This document shows positions 1-11,700 of a stretch of 64,000 nt of DNA, one piece after another. Origin of the DNA: Crocodylus rhombifer (taxonomy: Eukaryota; Chordata; Crocodylia; Crocodylidae); contig JAVSML010001152.1 in the NCBI GenBank assembly GCA_038503035.1, positions 625,066-689,065 on the forward strand, read 5' to 3'. Below the pieces are notes generated by a model. It was not told the DNA's origin and made no database searches. It saw only the letters and a list, made by a program, of their open reading frames with translations. The position numbers were made by a program, and so were the translations under genes. Every line of letters starts with the position of its first letter. Position 1 is the stretch's first letter.

Positions 1-1209
1 CTTCCTCCCATGGCTTTTACATCTGATGAAGGAACTAACCTCAAGTTATCTTAGCAGATAGGGAGGATATTTAATTTATAAATGCTTGCAAAGTGTTTTT
101 GTGGTGTGTTCTTTGAAGATACTATAGAAGGGAAAGTTATTGCTTATTAGGATTTAAAAGGACATACAGAAGAATGATGTTATGGATATGAAAAATGAAT
201 TACAGGTTCTTATTTTGTTAAACTGAAAGAAGTTGATTCCCCACTCGGCTCCTAAAACTACTAGGTATTAGTTGGGGCTGGTGCAGGCTTAAGGGGATCA
301 TGCCATGTAACCAAGGAATGTGAAATGTCCCCACTTTTGCCAAAATCCTCTCTTTTAAATTCAAGATTCAGCCTACCGCTGAATTCCATTTCCCGCTGCT
401 CCTGAAGGTTACAGAACCTGACGACCTCCCCATGCCCAGCCTGGTAAGATGCTCCACCACTACAGAGACTTGCGCCCCACAGATCTTACCTGCACCAGTT
501 TCCAGCCACAATTTGCAACAGTATTTATTGACATTTATTAACATCACCTTTTTAGATGCAGCAGTTGGGCTGCAGTACTGTGCTGTATGTCTCCTTCCAT
601 TCAAGCCATGTGCTATGTTACTGCCAGCTGCAGAGCCTCTTCTAACTCGAAAGCTATTACAGCTCATGGGGGGGGTGGAGGTTGCATAGTCGGGGGGGGG
701 CTAATAATTGCCTGGTCAGGGTTCGGGGGGATACGAACGGCACAGGCCAGGGGCAGGGCCAAGTGGCTGGGCTGTGACGGCATTTACTAGACTGGGTTAA
801 CACATTTTAGATTTGATTAACCCAGCTCATTCTAAGGTTAGTTCACCTGTGAAATAAATTAACTTTAGACTGGGCCCACCGTTTTTAGGGCCGTTTAATC
901 TCTATGAACCCCTACACATCTAGGCTTTGGGGTAGCTCAGCCTAAATGTAACTCTTGTATGTACCCCAATGGCCATGGGAGGAGTGCATTTCACTTTCTT
1001 CTCTCCCTATTACTTTCTGCATTCTGGGCAGTAAAAGGTTACAGGGAAGAAAATCCTGATGTCTAAGGGCCTTTTCTCTTTTTCCCCTACCCTTCTACAA
1101 GACATCAGGAGTTGGCCCTCGCCAGACAATCTGGTTGGACATTCCCCTCTAAGATGAGAAGGAGCATTTTATTATCCAGTATGGCAAAAAAAAAAAAAAA
1201 AAAGTTAAA

Positions 1210-1241
<32 letters not shown>

Positions 1242-1561
1242 TTGTGTGTGTATGTATAAGTGATCAGTAATTCCATACTCTTCTCTAAGCTACGTTTGTG
1301 AATGTTAGGTTTGTCGCATGCACCAGTCTGTAGGATAAGGCGTGTACCCAACCTTGAAGAGCTTACAATCTAACAAGTAAATGATTGTTTTAAAAATGAG
1401 CATTTGTTTCTCTATCGTACCTTGATACTGAGTGTAAAACAGACGTGTGCTGCTTTAGGTAGCGAAGACATTCAATAGCTGCTTTCAACCCCAAGAATAT
1501 TCTTTTAGCTCAGTCTCATTTGAGAAGTGTAGTGCTTGACGTTATCATCTTTTCATTCCAG
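1..1561 (+). other. 3' part of the PTPRN2 intron upstream of exon A
   Basis: No exon-like sequence was recognised. It contains short G runs near 670-730, a poly(A) run (1186-1203), a (TG)n microsatellite and the pyrimidine-rich acceptor ending at 1561. The short open frames at 368-790 run in overlapping frames on both strands and have no recognisable domain. Confidence 0.6.
1186..1251. repeat. Poly(A) run followed by (TG)n microsatellite
   Basis: About 18 consecutive A are followed, after a short AT spacer, by a (TG)n tract with a single interruption (tttg). This may be the tail of an old retroposon or simply slippage. It lies 310 bp upstream of exon A. Confidence 0.9.
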
Positions 1562-1709
1562 TCCTATATGGAAGACCATCTGAAGAATAAGAATCGTCTG
1601 GAAAAAGAGTGGGAAGCTCTTTGTGCTTATCAAGCTGAACCCAATGTTGCTACCATTGCACAGAAGGAAGAGAACATTCAAAAGAATCGCTCAGAAACTG
1701 TAGTACCAT
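1562..1709 (+). CDS. PTPRN2: PTPRN2 exon A: start of PTP-like domain (YMEDHL...KNRS)
   Basis: 148 nt, entering in phase 0 after the acceptor ttccag and leaving one base (T) of a split Tyr codon. It encodes [20 protein letters not shown], then CAYQAEP, a variable stretch, and the KNRS motif. This is the N-terminal helix of the domain and the segment leading to the phosphotyrosine-recognition loop. In active PTPs the loop reads KNRY; here Ser replaces Tyr, as in mammalian PTPRN2. Donor choice: GTAGGT after 1709 makes VVP-Tyr-Asp-His with the next exon. A competing GT at 1714 would shift the frame by 4 nt. The open frame continues past the donor to 1846 but that part is intronic. Confidence 0.96.
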
Positions 1710-3458
1710 GTAGGTACAGTTTTACTTGGGGGGATTATGTATTAATTGATGTTTTCTCTACTACCTTTGAGTACTTTGAGAGCTATGGAGTATTATGCAA
1801 ACCAGTGATTTTTTTTTTTCTGTACAAATGGAAATCGGAGCTATAAATTATTGGCTTGGTCTGTATCCTGTTGTCCTGTTAGACTGTTGTGTTCTCTTCT
1901 CATAAGTTTTACTTGTAAAATGCATAACTGTGTCGTACAACACTTTGGCAGCAGTGACAGCAAGTGCTGTACCTTGTAAATCAATCCCTAGTGTGCTTTT
2001 CAAACATTAGAATGCAATTTATGTACAAGAGCAGCAATTGTGATCACTCAACAGAAATAAGGTTGGCTTGGCTTGGCTTTAGACAATCCAGTGTCATGTC
2101 CGTCCGAAGTAGTAATACCAGCAGTTTGTAATTAGAGCTAGCGTGATCCGTTTATCAGATGCTCAGCTGTTGTGAATGAGCCCCAGTAGGCTTCATTGGA
2201 AAAGCTTACACACTGGCTGCTATTCTCTGTTAGGCTTAGAATAAAAGCAAGGCTGTGAAATGACCAGTATTTATACTGCTAGGATCTGTTGTTTTATGTA
2301 CAAGGCTACCTTTGTCAATCCACATAAAAACAGCATATTTGCTGTATTTTTTTCTGGTGCATCACTCCACTGGCAATAACTAACACTAGTTGCTAAGTGC
2401 TGTCACAAAAACAGACAGAAATGGCCCACTATTTTTTATCAAGTAACCAATGGAACAAAACTGAAACCAGGAACAGACTGAGCTCCCAATTACAAATAGA
2501 GCTGTACTTCAGAGTGTCCTCAGTCCAGCTGTGTAGGTTGGCAGAGATATAGATATAGATATAATGGAAATGGTTAAAAAGCCTTAAAAACATTGGGGGG
2601 GGGGTGTTCTTGTGGCAGAGTTAAGTCGGTATTTAGAGATGAGAGAAATGTCAACAGGTAATACAGTACCTTAGGTGAGAGCCTTTTTTAAAGCTGAGGA
2701 TTACCTAGCATCCTATTACTGCTTAATTGAGCCTGCGGAAAATGATACTGGTTTTTCAGTAGGTGACATCTTTTTCTCTGAGTTCCAGCTGAGCCAATTC
2801 TTCCATGTGGGGTGATGGACACTGTGCTATAGAGAGGCATATTAAAATAATATGGAAGTATTTTTGTCCAGTAAAAATTGTGCAAGAGTGAAAGTGATAA
2901 AAACTGCTCCCCTGGCTATACTGAAATATGGGAAATGTAATAATGTCCACACTGTACTTTGAAATTCCACTGATATCTTGAACTGGACAAACCAGATTTC
3001 ACTTTCTTTGCTGCTTACTGATGAACAGCTGGAAGTATGTCAGTGAGATATAGGTTAAAAAAAGTTAAATTTTGATAAAGCATTGGCTATGTACTCAAAT
3101 TAAGATAGTTGTGTATAAAATATACATTTTAATTGATTCATTTAGTAAGAAAATCTTTTTCAATTTACACATTAGTAAATTAATGATTTCCACTAATTAT
3201 CTACCAGGCACAGGTACCTTGTACAAATGGTGTTATACAATAAATTAACTAGATTTCAGTGCAAATGTGAGGAGTTATATTTTTGCAAAATACCAAAGCC
3301 ACTAAATGCACAGGAGGTACCAGTGTATTTCCTTATCATTAGGGGGCAGCTCAGGTTTTGTTCAGCAGGTCAGAAGTTTCATAGGACAGTGCAGTGTTTG
3401 ATACAGATATACGGGTAAAGAAAAAAAATCTTGCTATCAGACCAAAAGGGTGGGAAAG

Positions 3459-3710
3459 CATTGCCTGGTGCTGGAGAGAGAACTGGATTCAGGTCCCTGC
3501 ACTGCAGCCCCAACCCTGGACAAGTCATTGAGAGTATGTCTCACATGTATGTGCAAGAAGAGAAGCCCATCCAATTTGCCTGTGTGCACCACTGTACTAA
3601 CATGTGTATATTACTTCCAATTAAAGAGCAACCATGCATATAGCTTTATGTGGCAAGTCTTAAAGTAGTGCCTAAAGCATAACTTTAGTCTCTCTGTGTC
3701 TTGGCTCCCT
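3459..3710 (+). repeat. MIR/CORE-SINE-like remnant, apparently split by an insertion
   Basis: The segment 3459-3530 reads like a tRNA-derived SINE head followed by the MIR hallmark ctggacaagtca. The expected continuation (tctctctgtgtcttggct, compare MIR 'cctctctgtgcctcag') appears only after about 150 bp, at about 3690-3710. This suggests an insertion at about 3530-3685. Similarity to MIR is from memory and not aligned. Confidence 0.5.
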
Positions 3711-3712
3711 AT

Positions 3713-4153
3713 GGGTGCATCTATACAAGATGTCTACTGAGGAGCTGCCTAATTAGCTCTGCAGTAGAGTCTCAGTGTTTACATGAGTGGCCCTATTAGG
3801 CCTCAGGAAAGTAACTCTGCTGTAGGTTAGTACTTGTATTTACAAGTACTAACCTTTGGTGGCTTTCTTTAGTGCACAGCAATACATGTGTAGATGCCGC
3901 CAGGGCTGGCTGAGTCATGAGAGTGCTTCAGTGCGGGGGCTGCCTGTCGACTAGCCCCGCACTGGAGCACCTTCGCGCCCCAGCCAGCCCCTCCGCAGCA
4001 CGTTGGGCCCCCTGCCAGCTGGGGCTGCTCTGACCTGGCTCAGCATGCTGGGTTCCAGGCACATGTGTAAACAGGGCACCTGGGAGCAATAAACTCTGGC
4101 CCAATACACACCAGAGTTTATTGCTTCATTCTAATATCACCTGTAGATGTACT
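3713..4153. mobile_element. Foldback MITE block, copy A (GGGTGCATCTATAC ends)
   Basis: The left end gggtgcatctataca is mirrored at about 3880-3901 (atgtgtagatgccgcc) and again at about 4139-4153 (cacctgtagatgtac), so the block is two units or one composite. It carries three hairpins: a perfect 15-bp stem with a TT loop at 3824-3855, a GC-rich near-perfect stem at about 3923-3972, and a perfect 14-bp stem at 4086-4123 (gcaataaactctgg / ccagagtttattgc). Part of it (ctaattagctctgcagtaga) matches the block at 24825. There is no coding capacity, so it would be a non-autonomous DNA element. I suspect a relation to the crocodilian 'Chompy' MITEs but cannot confirm this. Confidence 0.7.
3824..3855. 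repeat. Perfect 32-bp hairpin inside MITE
   Basis: A 15-nt arm (aggttagtacttgta), a TT loop and its exact complement. It lies in the centre of the first MITE unit and is typical of foldback MITEs. Confidence 0.95.
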
Positions 4154-4308
4154 CTATATAAAATACAATGGAGATGACAGTACTTCCTTAGCTTACATTT
4201 ATCTTCAAAACACCCCTGTATTAAAGGTGTCAAGCACCATGATACTATAGCAAAGAGGGCCATATCAGTAAGCAAGATAAAGGAACGTAGAAAATGCAGA
4301 GAACGAGA

Positions 4309-4615
4309 CTAGTGGTTCCCGAGCTCACTGACTCCTGGCCAGGGTTCTGTGGGATCCTTTTAAGGATCCTGCAGGTTGCTATGCAATATTAGCACTGTTA
4401 GGAATATAAAAACCTATGCATGACTTGCAAGGTAAACCCGGAGATATCAAATAGGAATCCATAGTGAGAAACATTCTGTCTTGTTGTGGTCTTTCTGAGT
4501 CCTTTGCAATAGAAAAATTGCCATATTATTTTTCCATAGCCAAAAAAGGAGTGAAAGCTAAGAGCTGGCACTACCCAAGAGACGACTTGAGTCTAAAAAG
4601 GTTGAAAACCACTAG
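4309..4615. mobile_element. hAT-like MITE (CTAGTGGTT ends)
   Basis: The left end ctagtggttcccgagc and the right end ggttgaaaaccactag are imperfect terminal inverted repeats. They resemble the common hAT end C(T)AGTGGTTNTCAACC. About 307 bp with no ORF. No convincing 8-bp target duplication remains, so the copy is old. Confidence 0.65.
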
Positions 4616-6164
4616 CATAGTTACAGGAGATCTGGTTAATATTCAGCCGTAGTGTGAGAACTAGCATTAGGCCTGTCTAGTGTTGTCTTCTCTCTCTTTT
4701 TCTTTTCAGTTTCCTCTTTCCATATTATTTTTCCTTCATCTTTTCATCTTATGTCTTGGGAAACACCTCAGATGACATCCCTCTTTCATGTATTTTTCTT
4801 TCCTCTCTGCTGCTTCTTTTTTCCCCTTTTCCTTACATGAATCCTAAGCAGCACATAGTTCACAACAAAAATATTTGCATATTGAATGTTGCAGTCATTG
4901 CTTTTCACCATCACTTTTAGCCTGTTTTTGAAAAGTGACTCTACCAGTTCCTGGAAGCTTTAGGGTATCAACAAGCAATTACAAATTGTCAATATGCAAT
5001 ACTTGCTGCCACCTTAAAACAGAAGTCAGCACAAGCCCTTCAGATGTGTAGAAAATACATTTTCAACTTGCCAGGATTCTTTCTAGGAAGCAAATGTGAA
5101 ATGGGAGAATTGACCACCAAGCTCCTCCACAATGCTATTAGTCCTCTCAGCCTCCAGGAAACTCACCACAACATGTTAGTAATAAGGCAGCACTACAGTC
5201 ATCTATTGGAATAAAGCATTAGATTTTTAAAAAAGCTAAAACGAAACAACAAATGTTTCCTGACTTACTGAACCAACACTTAGCTTTTTACATGAGAGTC
5301 AAACTAACATCTGCTTTAGTAAACCCTTAATGACTCACAGTCTGCTCTCTCACTCTTTCATCCATTACTTAAAAATGCTGCACCGCGTTCTCTTTGCTGA
5401 TTACCTAGCTCTGGGAGAACTGCCTTCCAATAGATGAGATTTCTCCTAAGTGCCCGTTTAGCTCTAGACAGACTTTGTGTCCCAACCATATCAAGTATGT
5501 TTAAGCTATATACCTACGGTAGCCATAAAATTGCAGAACTATCATTCTTCTTCATGCACCCTTTGCAGTCTTGCTTATTGTAAAGCTTTCTTTGACAAAC
5601 TATGGTTATTCCATGGTCTCAGATGTCACCAGTCCCAATAGCCACCCACATTAATATATATTGATGAATTGTAGATGTCTGCTAAATCTTCTGGTGGTGT
5701 CAGAAGTCCCTAGTATCCTTTGTTCCTTTATTGTAGAACTATGAGTAGCATCACTTTGTCATCTATTCTGAAAATGGCCCTGCTAAGTAGGCTTTAGTTC
5801 TCCTGCTTGGGTCTCTACTCCAGCTTGGGTTGGGTTTTGCATCATGAATCTTTTTCTGGTATAGTGGTGCTGGAGTGAAGCTATAGTTGGAATGACTTGG
5901 CCACGTGTTTTCTCTCTTTTCTTGATGCTTCTCCTGTTGTATGTTTGCTTCTTCTGCAAAACAATGTTATGGGAGGAGACCAATATAGCTCAGTCACTCA
6001 CCTTAAACGGCTTTTAGATCTCCAATCACAATTTAGCAGATGCTCGCAGTGACAGGGTGATACCGCTAATGCAATTGAATGGTGGTGAATGACAGTTCAG
6101 GAAGCATTTCTATAGAAATTAGAGGTCTGCTCTATATGATATGGGTATGGCTTATATAAACCCA

Positions 6165-6700
6165 TGGGCAGATCTAGAATTTTGAAATGTGGGGTGAAGA
6201 CGGTGAGGTGCATCACCACAGAAAACACATTTTTCTCAGGTTGAAAATGAGCTAGAAGCTTTACTAATGTACTTGGGGCCTAAGGATGTATTATTCATTT
6301 TAAGATTGAAGCAAAAACAATTATAACTTCATTGGAATAAGTTGAAAACAATCTGCAGGGCTGTGAAATAGGACTTTTGTTACTAGAAGCAGGTAATGGA
6401 CAGTAGAATTGCAAAACGAGTAATAGTTTGACTGGTGCAATATGAAGACCCTTAAAAGGGACAGACAGTCCTTAACACCTGTGGAATGAAAAATTTAGAA
6501 GGGATCAGGTAGATTACCATGAGTCATGAAGTCAGCAGACTCCCTAAGCACTGCCTGGCTAGAAATGCCACTGCCACTATCAGGTGCAGTTGTTATAAAC
6601 TTTGGGTAAAACAAAAATTAAAGCTGGGGGGGAGAGGAAAGGAAGATGCATCCCCCTTGGATCTACCCCTGTGCACACCCAGCTCCCATCAGCTCTCCCA
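6165..6700 (+). repeat. Dispersed ~0.5-kb repeat, copy A
   Basis: It is colinear with 55452-55965 in the same orientation. Shared blocks include tgggcagatct, ctagaagctttactaat, aacaatctgcagggctgtga, ttaacacctg, tttagaaggga and aaactttggg. The ends are not well defined and I see no terminal repeat or ORF. It could be part of a long non-autonomous element, an LTR, or an untranslated part of a larger transposon. Confidence 0.75.
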
Positions 6701-6878
6701 ACTCCATAAATGTAGGCAAAACAAATGTCCTTCCTTGCTTCCTTGTGTGTTACATACGATGTTGGATGTGCAGTTACATGTTATGCAGTATGGATAGCTA
6801 ATACAAATGTGTTGCAGTACTGCTAGTGCTAGCTAAGAAACAAATTGTGGAGCTGCTTCTGTAATGATACAAGGCACT

Positions 6879-8092
6879 TCACAGTTTCATAGTTGGTAGG
6901 GTTGGAAGGGACCTGAGCAGATCATCAAGTCCGACCCCCCTGCCATGGCAAGAAAGAGTACTGGGGTCAAACGACCCCGGCAAGATGATTGTCTAGCTTT
7001 GTCTTAAAGACCCCCAGGGTAGGAGCCAGCACCACTTCTCTTGGAAGTTGGTTCCAGATCCTAGCCGCCCTGACTGTGAAGTAGCGCCTCCTGATGTCTA
7101 GCCTGAGTCTACCTTCTGCCAGCTTGTGACCGTTATTTCTAGTCACTCCTGGCAGTGCTCAGGGGAACAGGGACTCCCCCAGTGCCTGCTGGTCCCCTCT
7201 GACTAGTTTGTAACAGGCCACTAGATCCCCTCTCAGCCTTCTCTTGTGGAAGCTGAGCAGGTTCAGGTCCTGCAGCCTGTCCTCATAGGGCCTGCCCTGC
7301 TGTCCCCTGATCATGCGAGGGGCCTCCTCTGGACCCTCTCCATGTTGTCCACACCCCTCTTGAAGTGCGGCGCCCAGAACTGGACGCAGTACTCCAGCTG
7401 CGGCCTGACCAGTGCCGCATAGAGGGGGAGGATCACCTCCTTGGACCTGCCTGAGATGCATCTGTGGTTGCATGACAAGGTACGGTTGGCCTTCCTGACT
7501 GCATCCCCACACTGCCAGCCCATGTTCATCTTGGCATCAATGATGACTCTAAGATCCTTTTTCTGCCTCTGTGCTGGCAAGAAGGGAGTTCCCCAACCTG
7601 TAGGTATGGTGCTGGTTCTTCCTCCCCAGGTACAGCACCTTGTACTTGTCAGTGTTGAAACCCATCCTGTTTTTATCCGCCCACTCCTGTAACCTATCCA
7701 GGTCTGACTGCAGCGTATTTCTCCTGCTAGCGTGCCCACTTCTCCCCACATCTTAGTGTCTTCTGTGAATTTGAACAGGGTGCTTTTTACACCCCTGTCC
7801 AAGTCACTGATGAAGATGTTGAACAGTACGGGCCTGAGGACCGAGCCCTGGGGGACCCCACTGCCCACATCCCTCCAGGTCGAAAATGGCCCATCCACCA
7901 CCACTCTCTGGGTGCAGCCCTCCAGCCATCTAGTGACCCATTTGACTGTGTAGGTGTTGACACCACAGTCCCCTAAGTTTTTAATGAGAATGGGGTGAGA
8001 GACAGTGTTGAAGGCCTTCTGAAAGTGCAGAAAGACTACATCCACTGCTACACCTGCGTCTAAGGATTTTGTTACCTGGACTTCCATGCAGC
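6879..8092 (-). mobile_element. CR1-type LINE, 5'-truncated, defective reverse transcriptase
   Basis: The minus-strand reading gives RT-domain sequence from about 8087 down: VDVVFLHFQKAFNTVSHPIL, then GVPQGSV, FNIFISDLD, LFKFTEDTK, and the CR1 tail LVRPQLEYCVQFWAP and RPYEDRL. Inactivating changes are visible. The catalytic (F)ADD motif reads FTED, and the frame shifts near 7330 between the RT end and the tail. The endonuclease and 5' part are absent, as is usual for 5'-truncated retroposition. The 3' end lies at about 6879 on the + axis. It is antisense to PTPRN2. Family identity comes from these motifs; the subfamily is unknown. Confidence 0.92.
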
Positions 8093-8632
8093 CTTGCTCT
8101 GGCTTCTAGTCTTACCATCGGGGTGGTACAGAAAGTCTCCTCGGAGCTGCTGCTTTCTTACTTACTGTAGATGGGTGGCAAGTAGTGGGGAGCAGCCAGG
8201 GACATGGCTTTACTCAGGGCTGTGCAGCTTCTGCATATCTTTGAGAACATGTGTTCTGCACTGATGTACCAGACATGGCTTCTCTTATATCTGTGCTACT
8301 GTCAAAGAGAGGACTGCAGCATTCTTGGGCCTGCCCACGCTTTCCATAATTTTGCTGGTAAAAATAGGAGTGAAGTCATAGCAGCACAGACTTCAGCATG
8401 AGATAGCAGCCCAAGTACATACACAGAGTCCTGTGCTACCACATCTTCACCACTGTTGCACTATAGCTCGCAAGCTTACAATGAGCATGCTTGTGCCTCT
8501 GTTTGTTTGCTCTCCCCAATATTTTATATTTTATGTGTACTTTTGCCGTAAATGTTAATTTGTTTTTTGTTTAACTTGAAGCAGGTGGGAAACAATATTA
8601 TTCTCTTTTTTTTTTTAATTTTGCCTTTGCAG

Positions 8633-8706
8633 ATGATCATTCCAGGATATTCTTGAAAACTGAAAATAGTCACGACAACTCAGACTACATCAATGCCAGT
8701 CCAATT
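8633..8706 (+). CDS. PTPRN2: PTPRN2 exon B: YDHSR...SDYINASPI
   Basis: 74 nt. The first two bases complete the Tyr of YDHSR; 24 full codons follow and end in Ile before GTAAGT. It carries the conserved DYINAS strand found in all classical PTP domains (SDYINASPI). The acceptor is preceded by an 18-nt pyrimidine tract. It was too short to stand out as an ORF and was placed by phase and protein similarity. Confidence 0.96.
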
Positions 8707-11700
8707 GTAAGTACAATAGCTAATGTGAAATAATCCAAATAATCAAGCCTTTTTCCTTGCCTTGTCATTGTAATATGTTAACTTGAGGCAAGTCACTGTT
8801 GTGATGACCAGAACTGTCTATATCTAGCTCCACTTCCCAACCACTGTCTTCAGCTGTCATTTTGAGTGAGAAAATAGAGAATTTTCCATTCACTTTCACA
8901 CAATGTCTTTGAAGACTATATACCAAGAAAAATAATGTCAGTAGATAACCATTCTTCAGCTTGAGTAATAAAGTCATTTTTTGTACCTGGAAGTACTAGC
9001 TTGTCAGCTGTAGTACTGGACATTGTACTTTTAATTCAGCAGATTTTTTTCATTGTGTGAGAAAGATAGCCTGTCTTTTTTTTCCAGTCTCTGACTTTCT
9101 CTCTGACTTTTTGTAGCATAAAAGCTACTATATTATTGGAATAATTGCTGTAGCCAAAGAGAACTGGGCTTTGCTTTATGTAAAGCCAGTCAATGCCACT
9201 CCACAAACTGCTGTGTTACTATAGTGAGAAGTGTTATTTCCTTTCCCATCTTCATCTGTTACTTTCTTGGTGCCTAGAGATTTACTTCTGCATCTCTACC
9301 GGTCTCTCTCTCATGATCCTGAAATCAGAGAATGGAATCTCTGTCACCCCTCCAAGTGTCAGCATAGGTCAATGCAAATCTTGAACCGATTCCCTAATGT
9401 ACCCCATCTGCCCCTCTGCATCCTCTCACAAACTGAATACTGATTTTTCTTTTTCTTTTTTTCTATCTGTAAAAAGCATAAGAGCAATAATTTTAGAGAT
9501 CAGATGTTTCCCTTTTATAGCCACAGAACAACATAACATGACCCACAGCACTGCCCTGTCCCTGTGTCTTCCATACCTGGAGGGACTGTCTTTAGGGGAA
9601 ATAAGGCAACATGTCCTTGACCTTTCTGAGGCTTCCAACAAAGGGGCCATTACGGTTGGTAGTTTGTATTCATGCTACTTAAGCCACTGAACAATTACCA
9701 AGAGGAAAGCTTTGATTAAGGATTTAGGCTGGAGAATTAGGTGACACTAGCAGTCTGTGTATCCCATTACCAGTTCCTGGATCATCTTCCAGTGTCACTC
9801 TCCCAATTAAATCATTTTGTGTGGGCAATGCAACTAACGAATTGCAACAGATAGATCTGCAGTTACAAGCTATTTCCTTCCAATTCTGTTGACAATGCTT
9901 CCCTTTTAAAAAGAATAGTGTAGGGCTTATACTCTGAGCTTTGTATTTGGTGCATTGGGCAGTGTCTTTAAAGGTTTAATTTTCACAAGTTTAATGAACT
10001 TGCTCTCTAGATAATCACTTCATGATACAAACTCTTCCAGTAAAGGTCTTCAGGGTGTTATCATGTAAGCTTTATAAGGGTTTTATGCCTCATATATACT
10101 CTGAGGACCAGATTCATCCCATTCTGGCTACTTTGTGGTGCTCAGTGATGAAAGAAGTTATCATGCTAATGGATTTGGCCCACTAAGGAAATTCCATATG
10201 TAGGGTAATCTGCTGATGATGTAGTAGTTATCCATAGTCCAGGGTCTGGGGAAAAGGAGCATGACCAGAGCACCTTTACACTTCAGTGATGCCCAGCAGC
10301 CAAGCTAGCCCTTTGGGGTTGATGGCAGTTAATATAAGTTAGAATACGCCTTAGGCTACTGGAAATATTGTATGAGAGGGAACCAGCATCTTCCAGGATA
10401 GAGCCCATTGTCCGGCTTAGTGCAAACTACATAGAGAAGTTCAGAGTTCCCCTCCCCTGGGGCAGGGATCCTATGTGGGAAGGAGGGAAGGACATGACTT
10501 CTGTTTGGGAGGTTATTTGTTTTTTAGAAAAAAACTAAACTTGTCTTATTCCAAGGAAAGAAACTCTCAAGATGAGAATTATTGTCCATTGGTTTATTTT
10601 CTTGCATTTAAGTCAACTGGAAGACAACAGACTACATAGTACGTGCAGTGACAGATTGCTCGACAGCACTGACTACTTTGCAAGGGCACACTGGAAAGCT
10701 TGGTACCACAAGTTTTGTAAAGTTAAGCTGAATAACACATTCTCATCACTGTGCCTCATTATAGTTGTGAGTTTGGCATCAGCTCTGGACTGGATGAACC
10801 ATTCTGTTTTTTGGCAAATCCTAGGACTCCAGTTCTCTTCCCACTTTCTCCTAAACCAGATCAGGACCCACTTGGAACTGGCCCCATATATAAAGGCTGA
10901 TTCTCTAGTCCTTACTTATAAGAACCAAAGAACTGCCATTCACTGGATCAGATCATAGGTCCAGCTTGCCCAGTGTCCTGAGTCCTGCAGTAGCAGAGGG
11001 TGGATACTGAAAGGGAGAGTGAACGGGGTGACCAGCATTTTTTCTGCTGTTCCTCTCTCACTTGCAGCCCCCAGCATTCGAGGTCTAGGAAGTTCTGATT
11101 CAGAGAATGTCCTCCTAACTTTCCTACTCGGGCAGTATATCCACTGAAACTCCACAGAGACTTCCCTGTCTATTGCCACTGCTTTTAGTTGAGGATTTCC
11201 TTTTTGCTTTTAACAGCTATGCACTTGGCCCCTCTTGCTGAAAATGCACAGTAGATTTGAAATACCAGTGAAACATCCTTTGTTCCGTCTTGCAAAACCA
11301 GACCTTTTTTTTTTTTTTAAAGAATGCTGCTTTTCAACTTACACAAACTCAATAATTATCATGCCAACACAATGACTTTTTGGTGCATTTGTGCCTTGCA
11401 GTGGTTGAATTAGAACTGACCATTGTAGTATACTGCTAGGTGGGCATTAATAACACAAGATCAGTACAATCTGAAAAGAACTAGAGGAGGATTTTTCCCT
11501 CTGCACATGAGCTGTCTGATGGGGGTGGAGTGTAAAGTAAAGTAATTATATTCAAGCTTCAGAAAAGGAGGCCTCCAATGGTGTACTTGCCCTTAAGTAT
11601 GTCCAGCTTCTGGGTCAGTGGTCCAGTCTCCTGCTGGGGCTCACTCAACCCTGATTTAAGTCTAAATGAGTGCAGCAATGCATGCTGAAAAAAATTCTTT

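Larger units (their letters stand above)
1710..8632 (+). other. PTPRN2 intron 1 (6.9 kb, phase 1)
   Basis: GTAGGT donor and a poly-T/tttgcag acceptor. Recognisable content is a split MIR-like SINE (about 3459-3710), a MITE block with three strong hairpins (3713-4153), a hAT-like MITE (4309-4615), copy A of a dispersed repeat (6165-6700) and a minus-strand CR1 (6879-8092). In 1710-3430, 4620-6160 and 8100-8630 I see only AT-rich unique-looking sequence and short simple repeats such as (GATATA)3 near 2550. Confidence 0.9.

Noticed and set aside
1710..1846. Open frame continues 45 codons past exon A
   Set aside because: A GTAGGT donor at 1710 joins perfectly to exon B; the extension has no PTP similarity and is intronic read-through.
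7159..8087. 258-codon minus-strand ORF as a host gene
   Set aside because: It is CR1 reverse transcriptase with a mutated catalytic motif and a frameshift; a decayed retroposon.
10572..10958. 128-codon ORF in intron 2
   Set aside because: No recognisable domain or composition bias and no splice context linking it to PTPRN2; consistent with chance.
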